This document shows positions 1 through 8,292 of a DNA stretch of 24,243 nt, piece after piece. The stretch's first letter is position 1. Every line of letters starts with the position of its first letter. The DNA comes from Mycoplasmataceae bacterium (GTDB lineage: Bacteria; Bacillota_I; Bacilli_A; Mycoplasmatales; Mycoplasmoidaceae). Under the pieces are notes generated by a model. That model ran no database searches, was not told the DNA's origin, and was given only the letters and a program-made list of their open reading frames with translations. Location: positions 1 to 24,243 of the forward strand of contig JAHHTI010000006.1 of the NCBI GenBank assembly GCA_020024735.1. Reading direction: 5' to 3'. Made by a program: the position numbers and the translations under genes.

Positions 1-2480
1 ATGCAGATGAAAAAAGTAAATTAACTGTTACTAATTTCCATAGTAATCTTGAAGGCAACGTAGGAACTATTACATTTAATGTAACTAATAATGGACATAT
101 TAGTTCTCAAATTACTGTAAAGTGAACAAATGTAACTCTTCCTACTCCTACAATAACTTTAATTGATAGAGTTAATACAGCAATAAATGATAATATTATT
201 GCACCACAAAATAATGATATTAATGACATTGACTTTAATGCAATTAACGAAAATACTGTCCTAAGTAAAATAAAAATTCCTAATATTAGTGTAGAAGAAA
301 AAGGACAATTGAGTGTTACTAATTTCCATAGTAATCTTGAAGGTAAAGTCGGAACAATTACATTTAATGTAACTAATAGTGGACAAACAAGTCATTTAAT
401 AACTGTCAAATGAACAAATGTAACTTCTTCTACTCCTACAGATAATCCAGGCCAAGAACTTATTGATAAAGTTAATACTTTAACCATTACTCCAAAAAGT
501 ACATTACATAATGATGAAGCCTTTAATAGAATTACAAGAGAAAATCTAATGGATTATTTATCTTTCTCGCCTGCTCTAACTAGTGATGAATTATCACATT
601 TAGAAATCGTTGATTTTAATGCTACTAAACCAAGTATTAGTTTTAAATTCCAATATAAAGACACAACATTAAAAAGTAATGCCTTTAATGTAACTTTTGA
701 AATGGGTTCAGTTACCATAGACTTTAATAATGCAACAATTTTGAATGATGTATATGCAAAACTAGAAGAAATTGCAAAATTTGTAACTGGTTCACCAATC
801 AATAATAGTGAGTTGTTAACAAATCCTATTACTGGTCAAATCAATGAAATTCTACAAAAGGTTAATCCAGAACTATCTGTAGCTGCTTATAATGACTGAG
901 GTGATTCATTAACAGGTCCTATGCAATGAGTAGGAAGTCATCAAGGAATAAAACTAGCTATTAAATTGAATTGACCAAATGGGGTAAAAGACTTTAGTAT
1001 CACTGCTACTGATACTCAATTTGAAGTAAAAGAATGAAATAATAATAAATTCCTTGTACCAAAAGGATACTTAGAAAGTGGCATTGGTCATGATGGTCCT
1101 GTATTACAAGATAAAGATTTAAATGCAATTTATGAAAAATTATCAGCTTTAGCTGCAACTATTACTACACATTTTGATAATCAAACTTTAATGGATAATT
1201 CTACTACTAGTGAAATTAATGAAATTTTAAATACAATATGGCCAAATCTTTCTGTTAAAGCTTATCAAGATGTAGATAATGATCTTCCAGCAGGAAATCC
1301 TAAATTTGATGTACATTTAGTAGATGGATATAGGGGAATTAAACTAGGTATTGAATTAAATGTTCCTGATACTGCTACTCAAGGAGTAATGATAGTTAAT
1401 TCAAGCAATGATAAATTCACTCTTAAGAAAGATGGAGATAAAACTACTTTAGTTCCTAAAAATTACTTAAAATCTGGTATTGAATTTGTATATTTAACCA
1501 TTGATAATTCACATGCTGAAACTTTAAAGAGTATTTATAGTGAACTAACAAATCTTGCTATGAGTATGACTGTTTCTTTTGATAATACAGCCTTAATGAG
1601 TAATGAAATCACTAACAAAATTAATGAACTATTAAAAACTATTAATCCTGGTTTAAGTGTTAAAAATTACTGAGATACAACAGGTTCTTTAAGTGATGAT
1701 GGTAAATTAAAGACAATTAATAATCATAAAGCAACTAAATTTGCTATTGGTTTAAATTTACCTTCTGGATATAATGGAGTAAAAATTACTGCGTCTGATA
1801 GTCAATTAGTAGTTTTAGGAAATGTAGATACTTGATATTTAGCATCTAAAGAATACATACCAACAGGAATTCCACATAGTGATTATGCAGTCAAAGATGA
1901 AACAAAAACAGATGCAGAAGGTCATACAACAATAACAGCATCAGGTGTGCTTTATAAATACTATGGACTTGGTGGAGAAGTTAATATCCCTGAACAAGTA
2001 GATGGAAAAGAAGTAAAAATCATTGATAGTAATGTATTTAAATCTCAAAATATTACTGCATTAACTTTACCTAATACTTTAAAAGAAATTCGTAATGAAT
2101 CATTTGTTAGTAATAAATTCACTTCACTAGTACTTCCTTCATCACTTTGAAGAATGCATACAGGTAGTTTCCAAAAAAATCCTCAATTAACATCAGTTAC
2201 TTTCAATGAAGGACTAGAAATTATAGGTTATGATGCATTTAACTCTTGTGGTCTAAAAGGAGAATTGTATTTACCAAATTCAATTAGAGTTATTGGTGGT
2301 AGAGCTTTTAGTGGCAATAATGCTTTAACAAGTGTTTCATTACCAGCAGAATTCCCTAAAAAAGGGTTTGAAGGAACACAACAATTCCCTGATAAAGTTA
2401 CTATTAATTATAGAGATCCAATTGTAGTAACTCCAACTACACCTAGTGAACCTAGTGAATCATCTAGAAGAAAACGCTAA
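1..2480 (+). CDS. repeat-rich surface protein with C-terminal BspA-like leucine-rich repeats (5' end outside window)
   Basis: The reading frame is open from base 3 to a TAA at 2478-2480 when UGA is tryptophan, giving about 825 residues; the N-terminus lies upstream of the window. Three parts are visible. First, two copies of a roughly 96-residue domain contain VTNFHSNLEG and GTITFNVTN and end VKWTNVT. Second, three copies of a 125-135 residue domain are marked by INEIL..-NP-LSV-.Y motifs starting at 840, 1215 and 1620. Third, from about 1930 to 2390 there are leucine-rich repeats of the BspA/LRR_5 type, for example LTLPNTLKEI, LTSVTFNEGLEIIGYDAF and YLPNSIRVIGGRAF. The C-terminus is a Pro/Thr/Ser/Glu segment ending in SSRRKR, with no membrane helix, so any anchor must be N-terminal. 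BspA-type repeats occur in bacterial adhesins and in Trichomonas surface proteins; an adhesin role here is inferred. The in-frame UGA codons and the domain repeats make a single gene clear. Confidence 0.88.
21..425 (+). repeat. two diverged tandem copies, 288-bp period, within the surface protein gene
   Basis: Bases 21-137 and 309-425 are near-identical at an exact 288-base (96-codon) offset. The shared stretch includes gttactaatttccatagtaa and tgaacaaatgtaact, both at the same offset. The high DNA identity suggests recent duplication or gene conversion within the gene. A further upstream copy cannot be excluded because the gene starts outside the window. Confidence 0.85.
840..1930 (+). repeat. 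three-copy protein domain repeat (period 375 and 405 bp)
   Basis: The copies start with INEILQKVNPELSV (840), INEILNTIWPNLSV (1215) and INELLKTINPGLSV (1620). Each continues with a GIKL/KFAIG.-L strand, a LVPK.YL or LASKEYI.-.GI motif, and in the first two a helix ending in a FDN.-LM turn. The copies are diverged at DNA level, so this is an older domain expansion than the 288-bp repeat upstream. Confidence 0.75.
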
Positions 2481-2518
2481 TAGTTACATATTTTTGATAA
2501 TCATATTCTTTTTCACTT

Positions 2519-2548
2519 TTAACCGTGTTAAACAAATATCGGTATAAT
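2519..2548 (+). promoter_or_regulatory. putative promoter of the pantothenate kinase homologue, implying a leaderless transcript
   Basis: A perfect TATAAT lies at 2543-2548, with a weak TTAACC 18 bases upstream at 2519-2524. A start site about seven bases after the -10 falls on or next to the ATG at 2555. There is no Shine-Dalgarno sequence. The GTG at 2525 is open in frame but would place the -10 box inside the coding sequence, so the ATG is preferred. Confidence 0.55.
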
Positions 2549-2554
2549 ATTGTT

Positions 2555-3241
2555 ATGATTATCTTCGATATTGGACACACTTATATTAAATCTTTTAATT
2601 CACAAACTAATCTATATGAAAAAATTAATGTTGATGATACTAGTCTTTTAAAGGAATTTTTATATCACCATCAAAATGAAAAATTCTATATTGGAATTGT
2701 AAATTTAACTTTTAAACCTCAACTAGAACTATTATTACAATCATTCAAAATTGATTACCATTTTATTACTCATCAAGATTTTAAGGATAAAGTAAAAGTT
2801 TCTCATCAAATTAATTTTGAAGAAGTAGGATTAGACATCCTATCAATTATTTATTATGTTGATGATAATGATTATATTTTTGTAAATAATGGCACAGCAT
2901 TACTTTATTTTAAATACTCACACCAATTAGATGGGGTAATTATTTCTAATAATATATTATTTAATACAGAACAATTAATGCAAAAAACCAATTTATATAG
3001 TGAATATCAAGATATTTTAGATTTCGGATTAAATACTTCTGATGCGATTGCAGCTGGTATTACTTTTTCATTTAAACAAACCTTAAAAACCTTAATTGAA
3101 AAATATCAAATTAAAAAGATATATGTGAATGGTATTCAAGAACAATATCTTAAAGGTTTAGAAGATAAACAAATTAAGGTTTATGATAATCCTACATTAA
3201 ATGGATATATTAAACTTTTAAAAACACTAAATTGCTTATAA
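2555..3241 (+). CDS. type III pantothenate kinase (CoaX) homologue, active-site positions altered
   Basis: A 228-residue protein with the ASKHA-fold layout of type III pantothenate kinases, which phosphorylate pantothenate in the first step of coenzyme A synthesis. Family landmarks seen in order are an N-terminal phosphate loop MIIFDIGHTYIKSF (family: D-x-G-N-T), GLDILS (family: G-x-D-R), NNGTALLYF (family: D-x-GTA-T), and GLNTSDAIAAGITF (family: G-x-N-T-x-x-(A/S)-I-x-x-G). Three usually conserved residues differ: Asn to His in the first loop, Arg to Ile after the catalytic-type Asp, and Asp to Asn before GTA. The protein is therefore either a diverged kinase or a non-catalytic relative. The ATG at 2555 was chosen over the upstream GTG because the -10 box overlaps the extension and the D-x-G motif then begins at residue 5, as in the family. 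No symbol is given because activity is uncertain. Confidence 0.72.
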   Translation: MIIFDIGHTYIKSFNSQTNLYEKINVDDTSLLKEFLYHHQNEKFYIGIVNLTFKPQLELLLQSFKIDYHFITHQDFKDKVKVSHQINFEEVGLDILSIIYYVDDNDYIFVNNGTALLYFKYSHQLDGVIISNNILFNTEQLMQKTNLYSEYQDILDFGLNTSDAIAAGITFSFKQTLKTLIEKYQIKKIYVNGIQEQYLKGLEDKQIKVYDNPTLNGYIKLLKTLNCL

Positions 3242-3276
3242 TTCATTCATTATACTAATGTTTAAAATGTTTTAAA

Positions 3277-3304
3277 TTCCTTAAAAAAGGAAGCTTTTAT
3301 AAGC
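3277..3304 (+). terminator. probable intrinsic terminator after the pantothenate kinase homologue
   Basis: A stem TTCCTT (3277-3282) pairs with AAGGAA (3287-3292) over a short A-rich loop. It is followed by GCTTTTATAAGC, itself a small hairpin with only a short T run. It lies 36 bases past the stop codon. The poor T tract keeps confidence moderate. Confidence 0.5.
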
Positions 3305-3354
3305 AAAAATATTAAATACCTATTTTCATTATATCGGGTAAAAATGGAAAATTC

Positions 3355-3412
3355 TAGCGCATTTTTTAGGCGCGAAAATAAATATTTTTTTCTAAATTTC
3401 TCGCGTTATAAA
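3355..3412 (+). promoter_or_regulatory. GC-island inverted repeat over the presumed promoter of the acyltransferase operon
   Basis: CGCGAAAAT (3371-3379) and ATTTCTCGCG (3396-3405) form an inverted repeat with one unpaired base. A TAGCGC at 3355-3360 and GGCGCG at 3369-3374 add further CpG-rich blocks in otherwise extremely A+T-rich DNA. A possible -10, TATAAA (3407-3412), follows directly, so the dyad covers the spacer and -35 zone. This placement suits an operator. It is not the CIRCE element bound by HrcA. The regulator is unknown. Confidence 0.5.
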
Positions 3413-3441
3413 GAAATTAATAGACAAAATAGGAGACAATT

Positions 3442-5202
3442 ATGGAAATATTGAATAAATTTAATTTTAGTAATTTACCTGTTCCTAATAAAAAAGAAAC
3501 TCTTATGAAATTTCTTGAATGGGTAGAACCACTAATTTCTAAGAAGGAATTAAATGAAGCCACAATGCTAGTTAATGAATATCTAGATTCTCCATTGAGT
3601 GAAAAATTGCATCAATTTCTAGTTGATAAAGCTGGTGATACTAATGATAGTTGATTAGTGGAATGATGAATAAAATATATGTATTTAAGTTCACGAGGGC
3701 CAGTTACTCCAGAGTGTAATGCCCCGATGATGTATTATCATCCATCTTTTGAAAAATATAGTATTCCTGAAATTATGAGTATCTTTGCATATACTATTGC
3801 TAATGTTTATTGAGAACTAAAACATCAAGATAATTATATGAATGACCAAGAATTCAATCCTAAAAAAGCATTTTCACTTGATCAACTAATTTATTTATTT
3901 GCATCCATTAGAGAACCACACCAAGATTTTGATACCTATTATACAAATGAAAATATGAGCACTTTTATGGTTGTCTATAAAAACAATGTTGCATATAAAC
4001 TAGAAGTGATTAGAAATGATAAAGTGATTAGTATTGATGAAATTTATAGCAATATCTTATCAATTACAGAAGAAATAAAAGAAAAAGAAGTAGGCTTTAA
4101 TTTTATTTCAGGAGTTACTGATAGAAATGTTGGCGAAACTATTTTGGCAGATTTAACTAAAAATAAAATTAATCAAGCATCCTACCAAGATATTAAAGAC
4201 GCAATTGTAATACTCTGCTATGATGATTTATTTTCTAAAACAACTAGAGATATTTTTAAAAATCAACTCTCTGCACCTAATTTCAATCGTTTCCACGGCA
4301 AAGGTTTATTAATCACATTTGAAAACAAAAAGAATGTAGTTATGTGTGCAGACCATACCAAAGTGGATGGTGGAACTGAAATCTATTTAATGAATCGTAT
4401 TGCTCAAACATTTGATAGTAATCCTAATTTAATCCCTAGTAATAAACAAACTACTTATCAGGAAATTCCTTTTGAGTTAAATGAATCACAGGAAGATACA
4501 TTAAACAAGATTTATATGCATTATTTAAAGTGAATTAGTAAATCTGATATGATACCAATTGAATCTCAAACACTAAGTAAAAAAAATATGAAAGCATTGA
4601 ATCTAGTATCATCAGATGCTATCTTACAATTAATATTTCAAATAGCTCAATATAAAACAAACAAAACATTAAGAAATACTTATGTAGCTGTTGATACTCG
4701 AAATTTCTTTAAAGGAAGGACCGAATGTATTCGACCAATATCGTTAGCATCACAAGAATTTGTCATTAAATTTTGTGATAATAAAATTTCTTCAAGAGAA
4801 GAAGCAATGAAAATGCTTGGAACTATTCAATCAATTCATTATGAACGTTCTAAGGAATGCCAATCAGGGTTAGGTGTTAATCGTTATTTATTAGGTATTA
4901 AATTAGCTTTTAATGAAAACCCACAGTTATTTGGAACTGTAGCACCAAAAATCTTTGACCACATTGCTTGAACTCGTGTCAATGAAAATATTCTTTCAAC
5001 TTCTTCTATCAATTCACCTTACATTGCTTGATCTTATTATGATCCTGTTCATGCTGAAGGTATCGGACTAGCATATGCAGTTAAAGATGAATATACTAGA
5101 ATTAATCTTTCATATTGAATGAAAGATGAAAAATATGCAAATGAATTTGCTGAAAATTTTAAATGAGCAATTGAAACATTCTTTAAGTTATTAAAAGAAT
5201 AA
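3442..5202 (+). CDS. carnitine/choline O-acyltransferase family protein
   Basis: A 586-residue protein with the complete layout of the carnitine acyltransferase family, which transfers acyl groups between carnitine and coenzyme A. Seen in order: an N-terminal LPVPNKKETLMKFLEWVEPL; a WWIKYMYLSSRGPV segment; ADHTKVDGGTEI with the probable catalytic His at residue 305; GRTECIRP, matching the family GRTET-IR motif; GVNRYLLGIKL; STSS; and a C-terminal HAEGIGLAYAVKDEYTRINLSYW. Length matches the family (about 600). The start is fixed by AGGAGA six bases upstream. It is first in a likely operon with an MFS transporter (24-bp gap) and acetate kinase (1-bp gap). Homologues exist in a few mycoplasmas, for example M. 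pneumoniae. Acetyl-carnitine as substrate is inferred from the acetate kinase neighbour, not shown. Multiple in-frame UGA codons are read as Trp. Confidence 0.93.
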
Positions 5203-5226
5203 TTATCTATTAATTTAGGAGGAAAT

Positions 5227-6849
5227 ATGAAAACTCAATTAGCTGAAGACGGCAGTTATATTTTATCGCCATTTCGAAAATGATTTGGTCTATTCCTAAT
5301 TGCCTTAGGTGGAGGAACTATTTATTTAGTACCTTATTTATTAAACCAATATGCTTCTTTGCTTGAAAGCACGTTAGGAGCTAGCAGAAGTGAAATTAAT
5401 ACCCTAGTAATGGTTTATGGGATTATTTCATTAATCTTTTATATTCCAGGAGGATGAGTAGCAGACCGTTTCTCGACGAAACTCTTGTTTAGTTTCTCGA
5501 TGATAGGAACGGGTGTATTGTCTATATGATATGCCTTATTTGGAACTAGTGCTATCCCAGCTGGAAACTTTTGACAACTTTATGTTATCCATGGATTATT
5601 TGCTTTTACCACTGTTTTAACATTCTGATCAGCCTTTGTAAAAGGGGTTAATCTTATGGGTAAGAAGAGTGAACAAGCTAAATTATATTCTCGTTGTGAT
5701 GTTATGAGAAATATTATTGGTTGTCTATGTGGATTTATTTCTGTAGGATTTGTATCAATAACATTAACTGGAGCAATATTCCCAGCAAAATCTGATTTAG
5801 ACGGTAACATTGTGTATGGATCATCATTGTTCTTCACCATTATTTTCTATGCTGCTATTTATATTATTACTGGTGTTTTGTGTTCTTTCCTTTTACCTGG
5901 AGAATGAATTCAAAAATCAACTAAAAGAAACATGGATGGTTTATTTGAATTTACTCCAATGGGAAGTGAAAACATTATTATTTGTAAAGATAAAGAAGAA
6001 TTAAAAATTGCAAAAGCAACATCTGCTAAACACTTTTGAAAACAAGTAGGTATTGATTTAGTTCAATCTTTAAAAAATCCAAATATGTGATTAATTTCTC
6101 TATTAATCTTCTTTACTATGAATTGTTATACTGCTATCAATGGATATGGTTCAACTTTTATGCAAGGTTATGGAATTACTGGTCAAGTTAACCAATTCTT
6201 ATCTTACTTATACAATTATGGGACACCTATTTTAGGAGCATTGTTATTTGGATGAATTGCTTCTAAAAGAACTAAAAACTCTTCGCAAGCCATCATTTGA
6301 ACTAATATCCCTTTAGTCTTATTAATTATAGCAATGTTAATTATGGTAGGAGTTGCTCCAACTAAAGCACAAGGAAACAACAACAGTATGGCAGTCGCTG
6401 TAATTGGAGTAATTATTTTATGTGCTTCAATGATTTTTATAGGAGGTAGTAGAGGAATTTATTGATCAACTATGACTGAAACTAAAATTCCTTTATCAAT
6501 TGTAGGAATTTCCTCAGGTTTAATTTCAATTATTGGTTTTTCAAAAGATGTTTGAGCATACCAAGCAATTGATCAAATTATGCAACCTTTTAATGATGTA
6601 CCTATTCATACTGGAAAGTTTGACGCTTCTGGAAATGAAATTATTAAATTTGCTTTTGATAACCAAGCTTTTGTTTGATTATATGTATTTGGATTAGTAA
6701 ATGCAATATGTGCTTTAATAATGTCATATATTATTTTCCAAAAAGTTAATAAAGGAAAAGTGTTCACTAAAGACCAATCTTTCTTAGATGCATTAAAAAT
6801 CTTCCCTTCAAAAGAAGAAAAAGTTTATAGCTATATCAAAGGACAATAA
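5227..6849 (+). CDS. major facilitator superfamily transporter, about 12 membrane segments
   Basis: A 540-residue polytopic membrane protein preceded by a strong AGGAGG six bases before the ATG. The N-terminal half carries the MFS motif-A region GGWVADRFSTK between helices 2 and 3. A charged cytoplasmic loop of about 60 residues (roughly 220-285) separates the two six-helix halves. In the C-terminal half, GSRGIYWSTMTETKIP and GISSGLISIIGFSKDVW resemble a pattern (RG-x-YW, IP, then G-x-x-S-x-I-G-[FY]-x-x-D) seen in several organic-anion MFS transporters. Substrate is not determinable from sequence. Its position between a carnitine acyltransferase and acetate kinase suggests an acyl-carnitine, carnitine or related metabolite, by context only. 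The TAA is one base from the ackA start, implying translational coupling. Confidence 0.88.
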
Positions 6850-6850
6850 T

Positions 6851-8035
6851 ATGAAAATCCTTGTAATAAATGCAGGAAGCTCTTCAATAAAATTCCAAAT
6901 TTTTGAAGCTGATTCCTTAAAAATGATTGCTCGTGGAATATGCGAAGAAATTAAAAGTGATGGTAACTTTAAAATTACTTATAAAAATGAGAAAGATGAA
7001 ATTAAGGTCAAATTTCCAAGTTTTTCTGTAGCATTAGAGTTTTTGCTAAATTACTTAATTGAAAAACATATCATTGAGAATAAAAATGAAATTGTAGGAA
7101 TTGGAAATAGAATAGTTCATGGTGGAAATAAAGTTGTTGAATCTAAGTTAATTGATGAACAAGTTTTAAAAGACATAGAAAGTTTTATTCCTATAGATGA
7201 AATTCATTTAGTTTCTGAATTAGAAGTTATCAATGAATTAATTAAAATTTTTGATCATTCTCAACATTATGTGGTTTTAGATACTGCATTCCATAATACT
7301 ATCCCTTATGTTAATTACATGTATGGGATTAAAAAAGAATGATTGGATAAATATTATGTAAGAAAATATGGCTTTCATGGTATTTCTTATCAATATCTAA
7401 CAAACAAAATGGAAGAAATATTACATAAAGAAAAACTAAATTTAATTATTTGTCATCTAGGAAGTGGTTCTTCAATGTGTGCTATTAAAGAATCTAAGTC
7501 ATTTAATACTAGTATGGGTTTTAATCCACAAGAAGGATTAATTATGGGAACAAGAACAGGTGATATTAATATCTATATCGCTTCATATATGGCTAAACAA
7601 TTAAATATATCTTTAGATTAGGTATTAAGTATTATGATGAAAGAATCTGGATTAAAAGGATTAACTGGTTACTCTGATTTAAGAGAAATAGAATTAAGAA
7701 TTAATGAAACAAACATTAAAGAAGGATTTGATGTATTTATTAAACGAATTGTTAATTATTTAGTGACTTATATAAATGATTTAGGTGGTAATGTAGATGC
7801 AATTGTATTTTCAGGTGGTATTGGAGAAAATTCTCAATTAGTACGTAAAGAAGTTATAAATCAAGTAAAGATTACTAATTTAGATATTAGTGATGAATTA
7901 AATCAAAAATTAGATTATGATGAGTATTTAAAGATTTCAACAGAAACATCTTCTATTCCTATATATGTGGTAAAAACAAATGAAGAAGTAATGATTGCTA
8001 AGGAAGTTAAGAGATTATTAAAGGAACAAGTTTAA
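6851..8035 (+). pseudogene. ackA: acetate kinase interrupted by an in-frame UAG at codon 257
   Basis: The combined frame (394 codons) has the length and all hallmarks of acetate kinase, which makes ATP and acetate from acetyl phosphate: MKILVINAGSSS with Asn7, VGIGNRIVHGG, DTAFHNTIP, VRKYGFHGISYQYL, HLGSGSS, LIMGTRTGD, AIVFSGGIGENS and the C-terminal TNEEVMIAKE. One UGA (7340-7342) reads as Trp. TAG at 7619-7621 then interrupts the same frame where the family normally has Glu (ISLD-x-VL), a single GAG-to-TAG change. No frameshift accompanies it, and the downstream part is fully conserved. Possible explanations are a sequencing error, a very recent inactivation, read-through, or a split protein restarting at ATG 7634 or 7637. 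The stop separates the Arg of GTRTGD from the C-terminal catalytic Glu region, so a truncated 256-residue product should be inactive. Confidence 0.9.
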
Positions 8036-8292
8036 GTTTATTTTTTTGTATTTATTATATTTTTTATAATTATTAATCCTGTGGAAAAGTAGACAATTTT
8101 CATTTAAAAGCCCTATTTTAAAAGAAGTTCTTTAAAAATTAAAAGTGGAAAACTTTTTCTTACAATGTTTAATGTTAAAATTTTTCTATTTCTTCGTTAA
8201 AGTTATTATTTTCCTGAATGTGCTAATTAAGTTCTTTGATATGAATAGTCTATTTTATATTAAAATAGATATAGCACAACAAGGAGGGTTTA
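8036..8292 (+). promoter_or_regulatory. 257-bp intergenic region upstream of mgtE with putative promoter and a dyad
   Basis: TTGATA (8236-8241) with either TATATT (8256-8261) or TAAAAT (8261-8266) is a plausible promoter, and AAGGAGGG lies just before the ATG at 8293. A dyad TTTTAAAAGAAGTTCTTTAA (from about 8116) is centred far upstream. I could not fold the region into a recognisable Mg2+ riboswitch (M-box or ykkC-like) and saw no conserved core. No clear hairpin terminator for ackA is visible. No ORF of interest is present. Confidence 0.4.

Noticed and set aside
3655..3837. Apparent gap or frameshift in the carnitine acyltransferase
   Set aside because: The interruptions are all UGA, which code for Trp here; the conserved WLVEWW and YLSSRGP residues are restored when read so.
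5580..6004. Short ORFs inside the MFS transporter
   Set aside because: They are out-of-frame or antisense shadows, while the transporter frame is continuous with UGA as Trp and has sensible helices.
8036..8292. Magnesium riboswitch upstream of mgtE
   Set aside because: I could not identify the conserved core of an M-box, so I call only a promoter.
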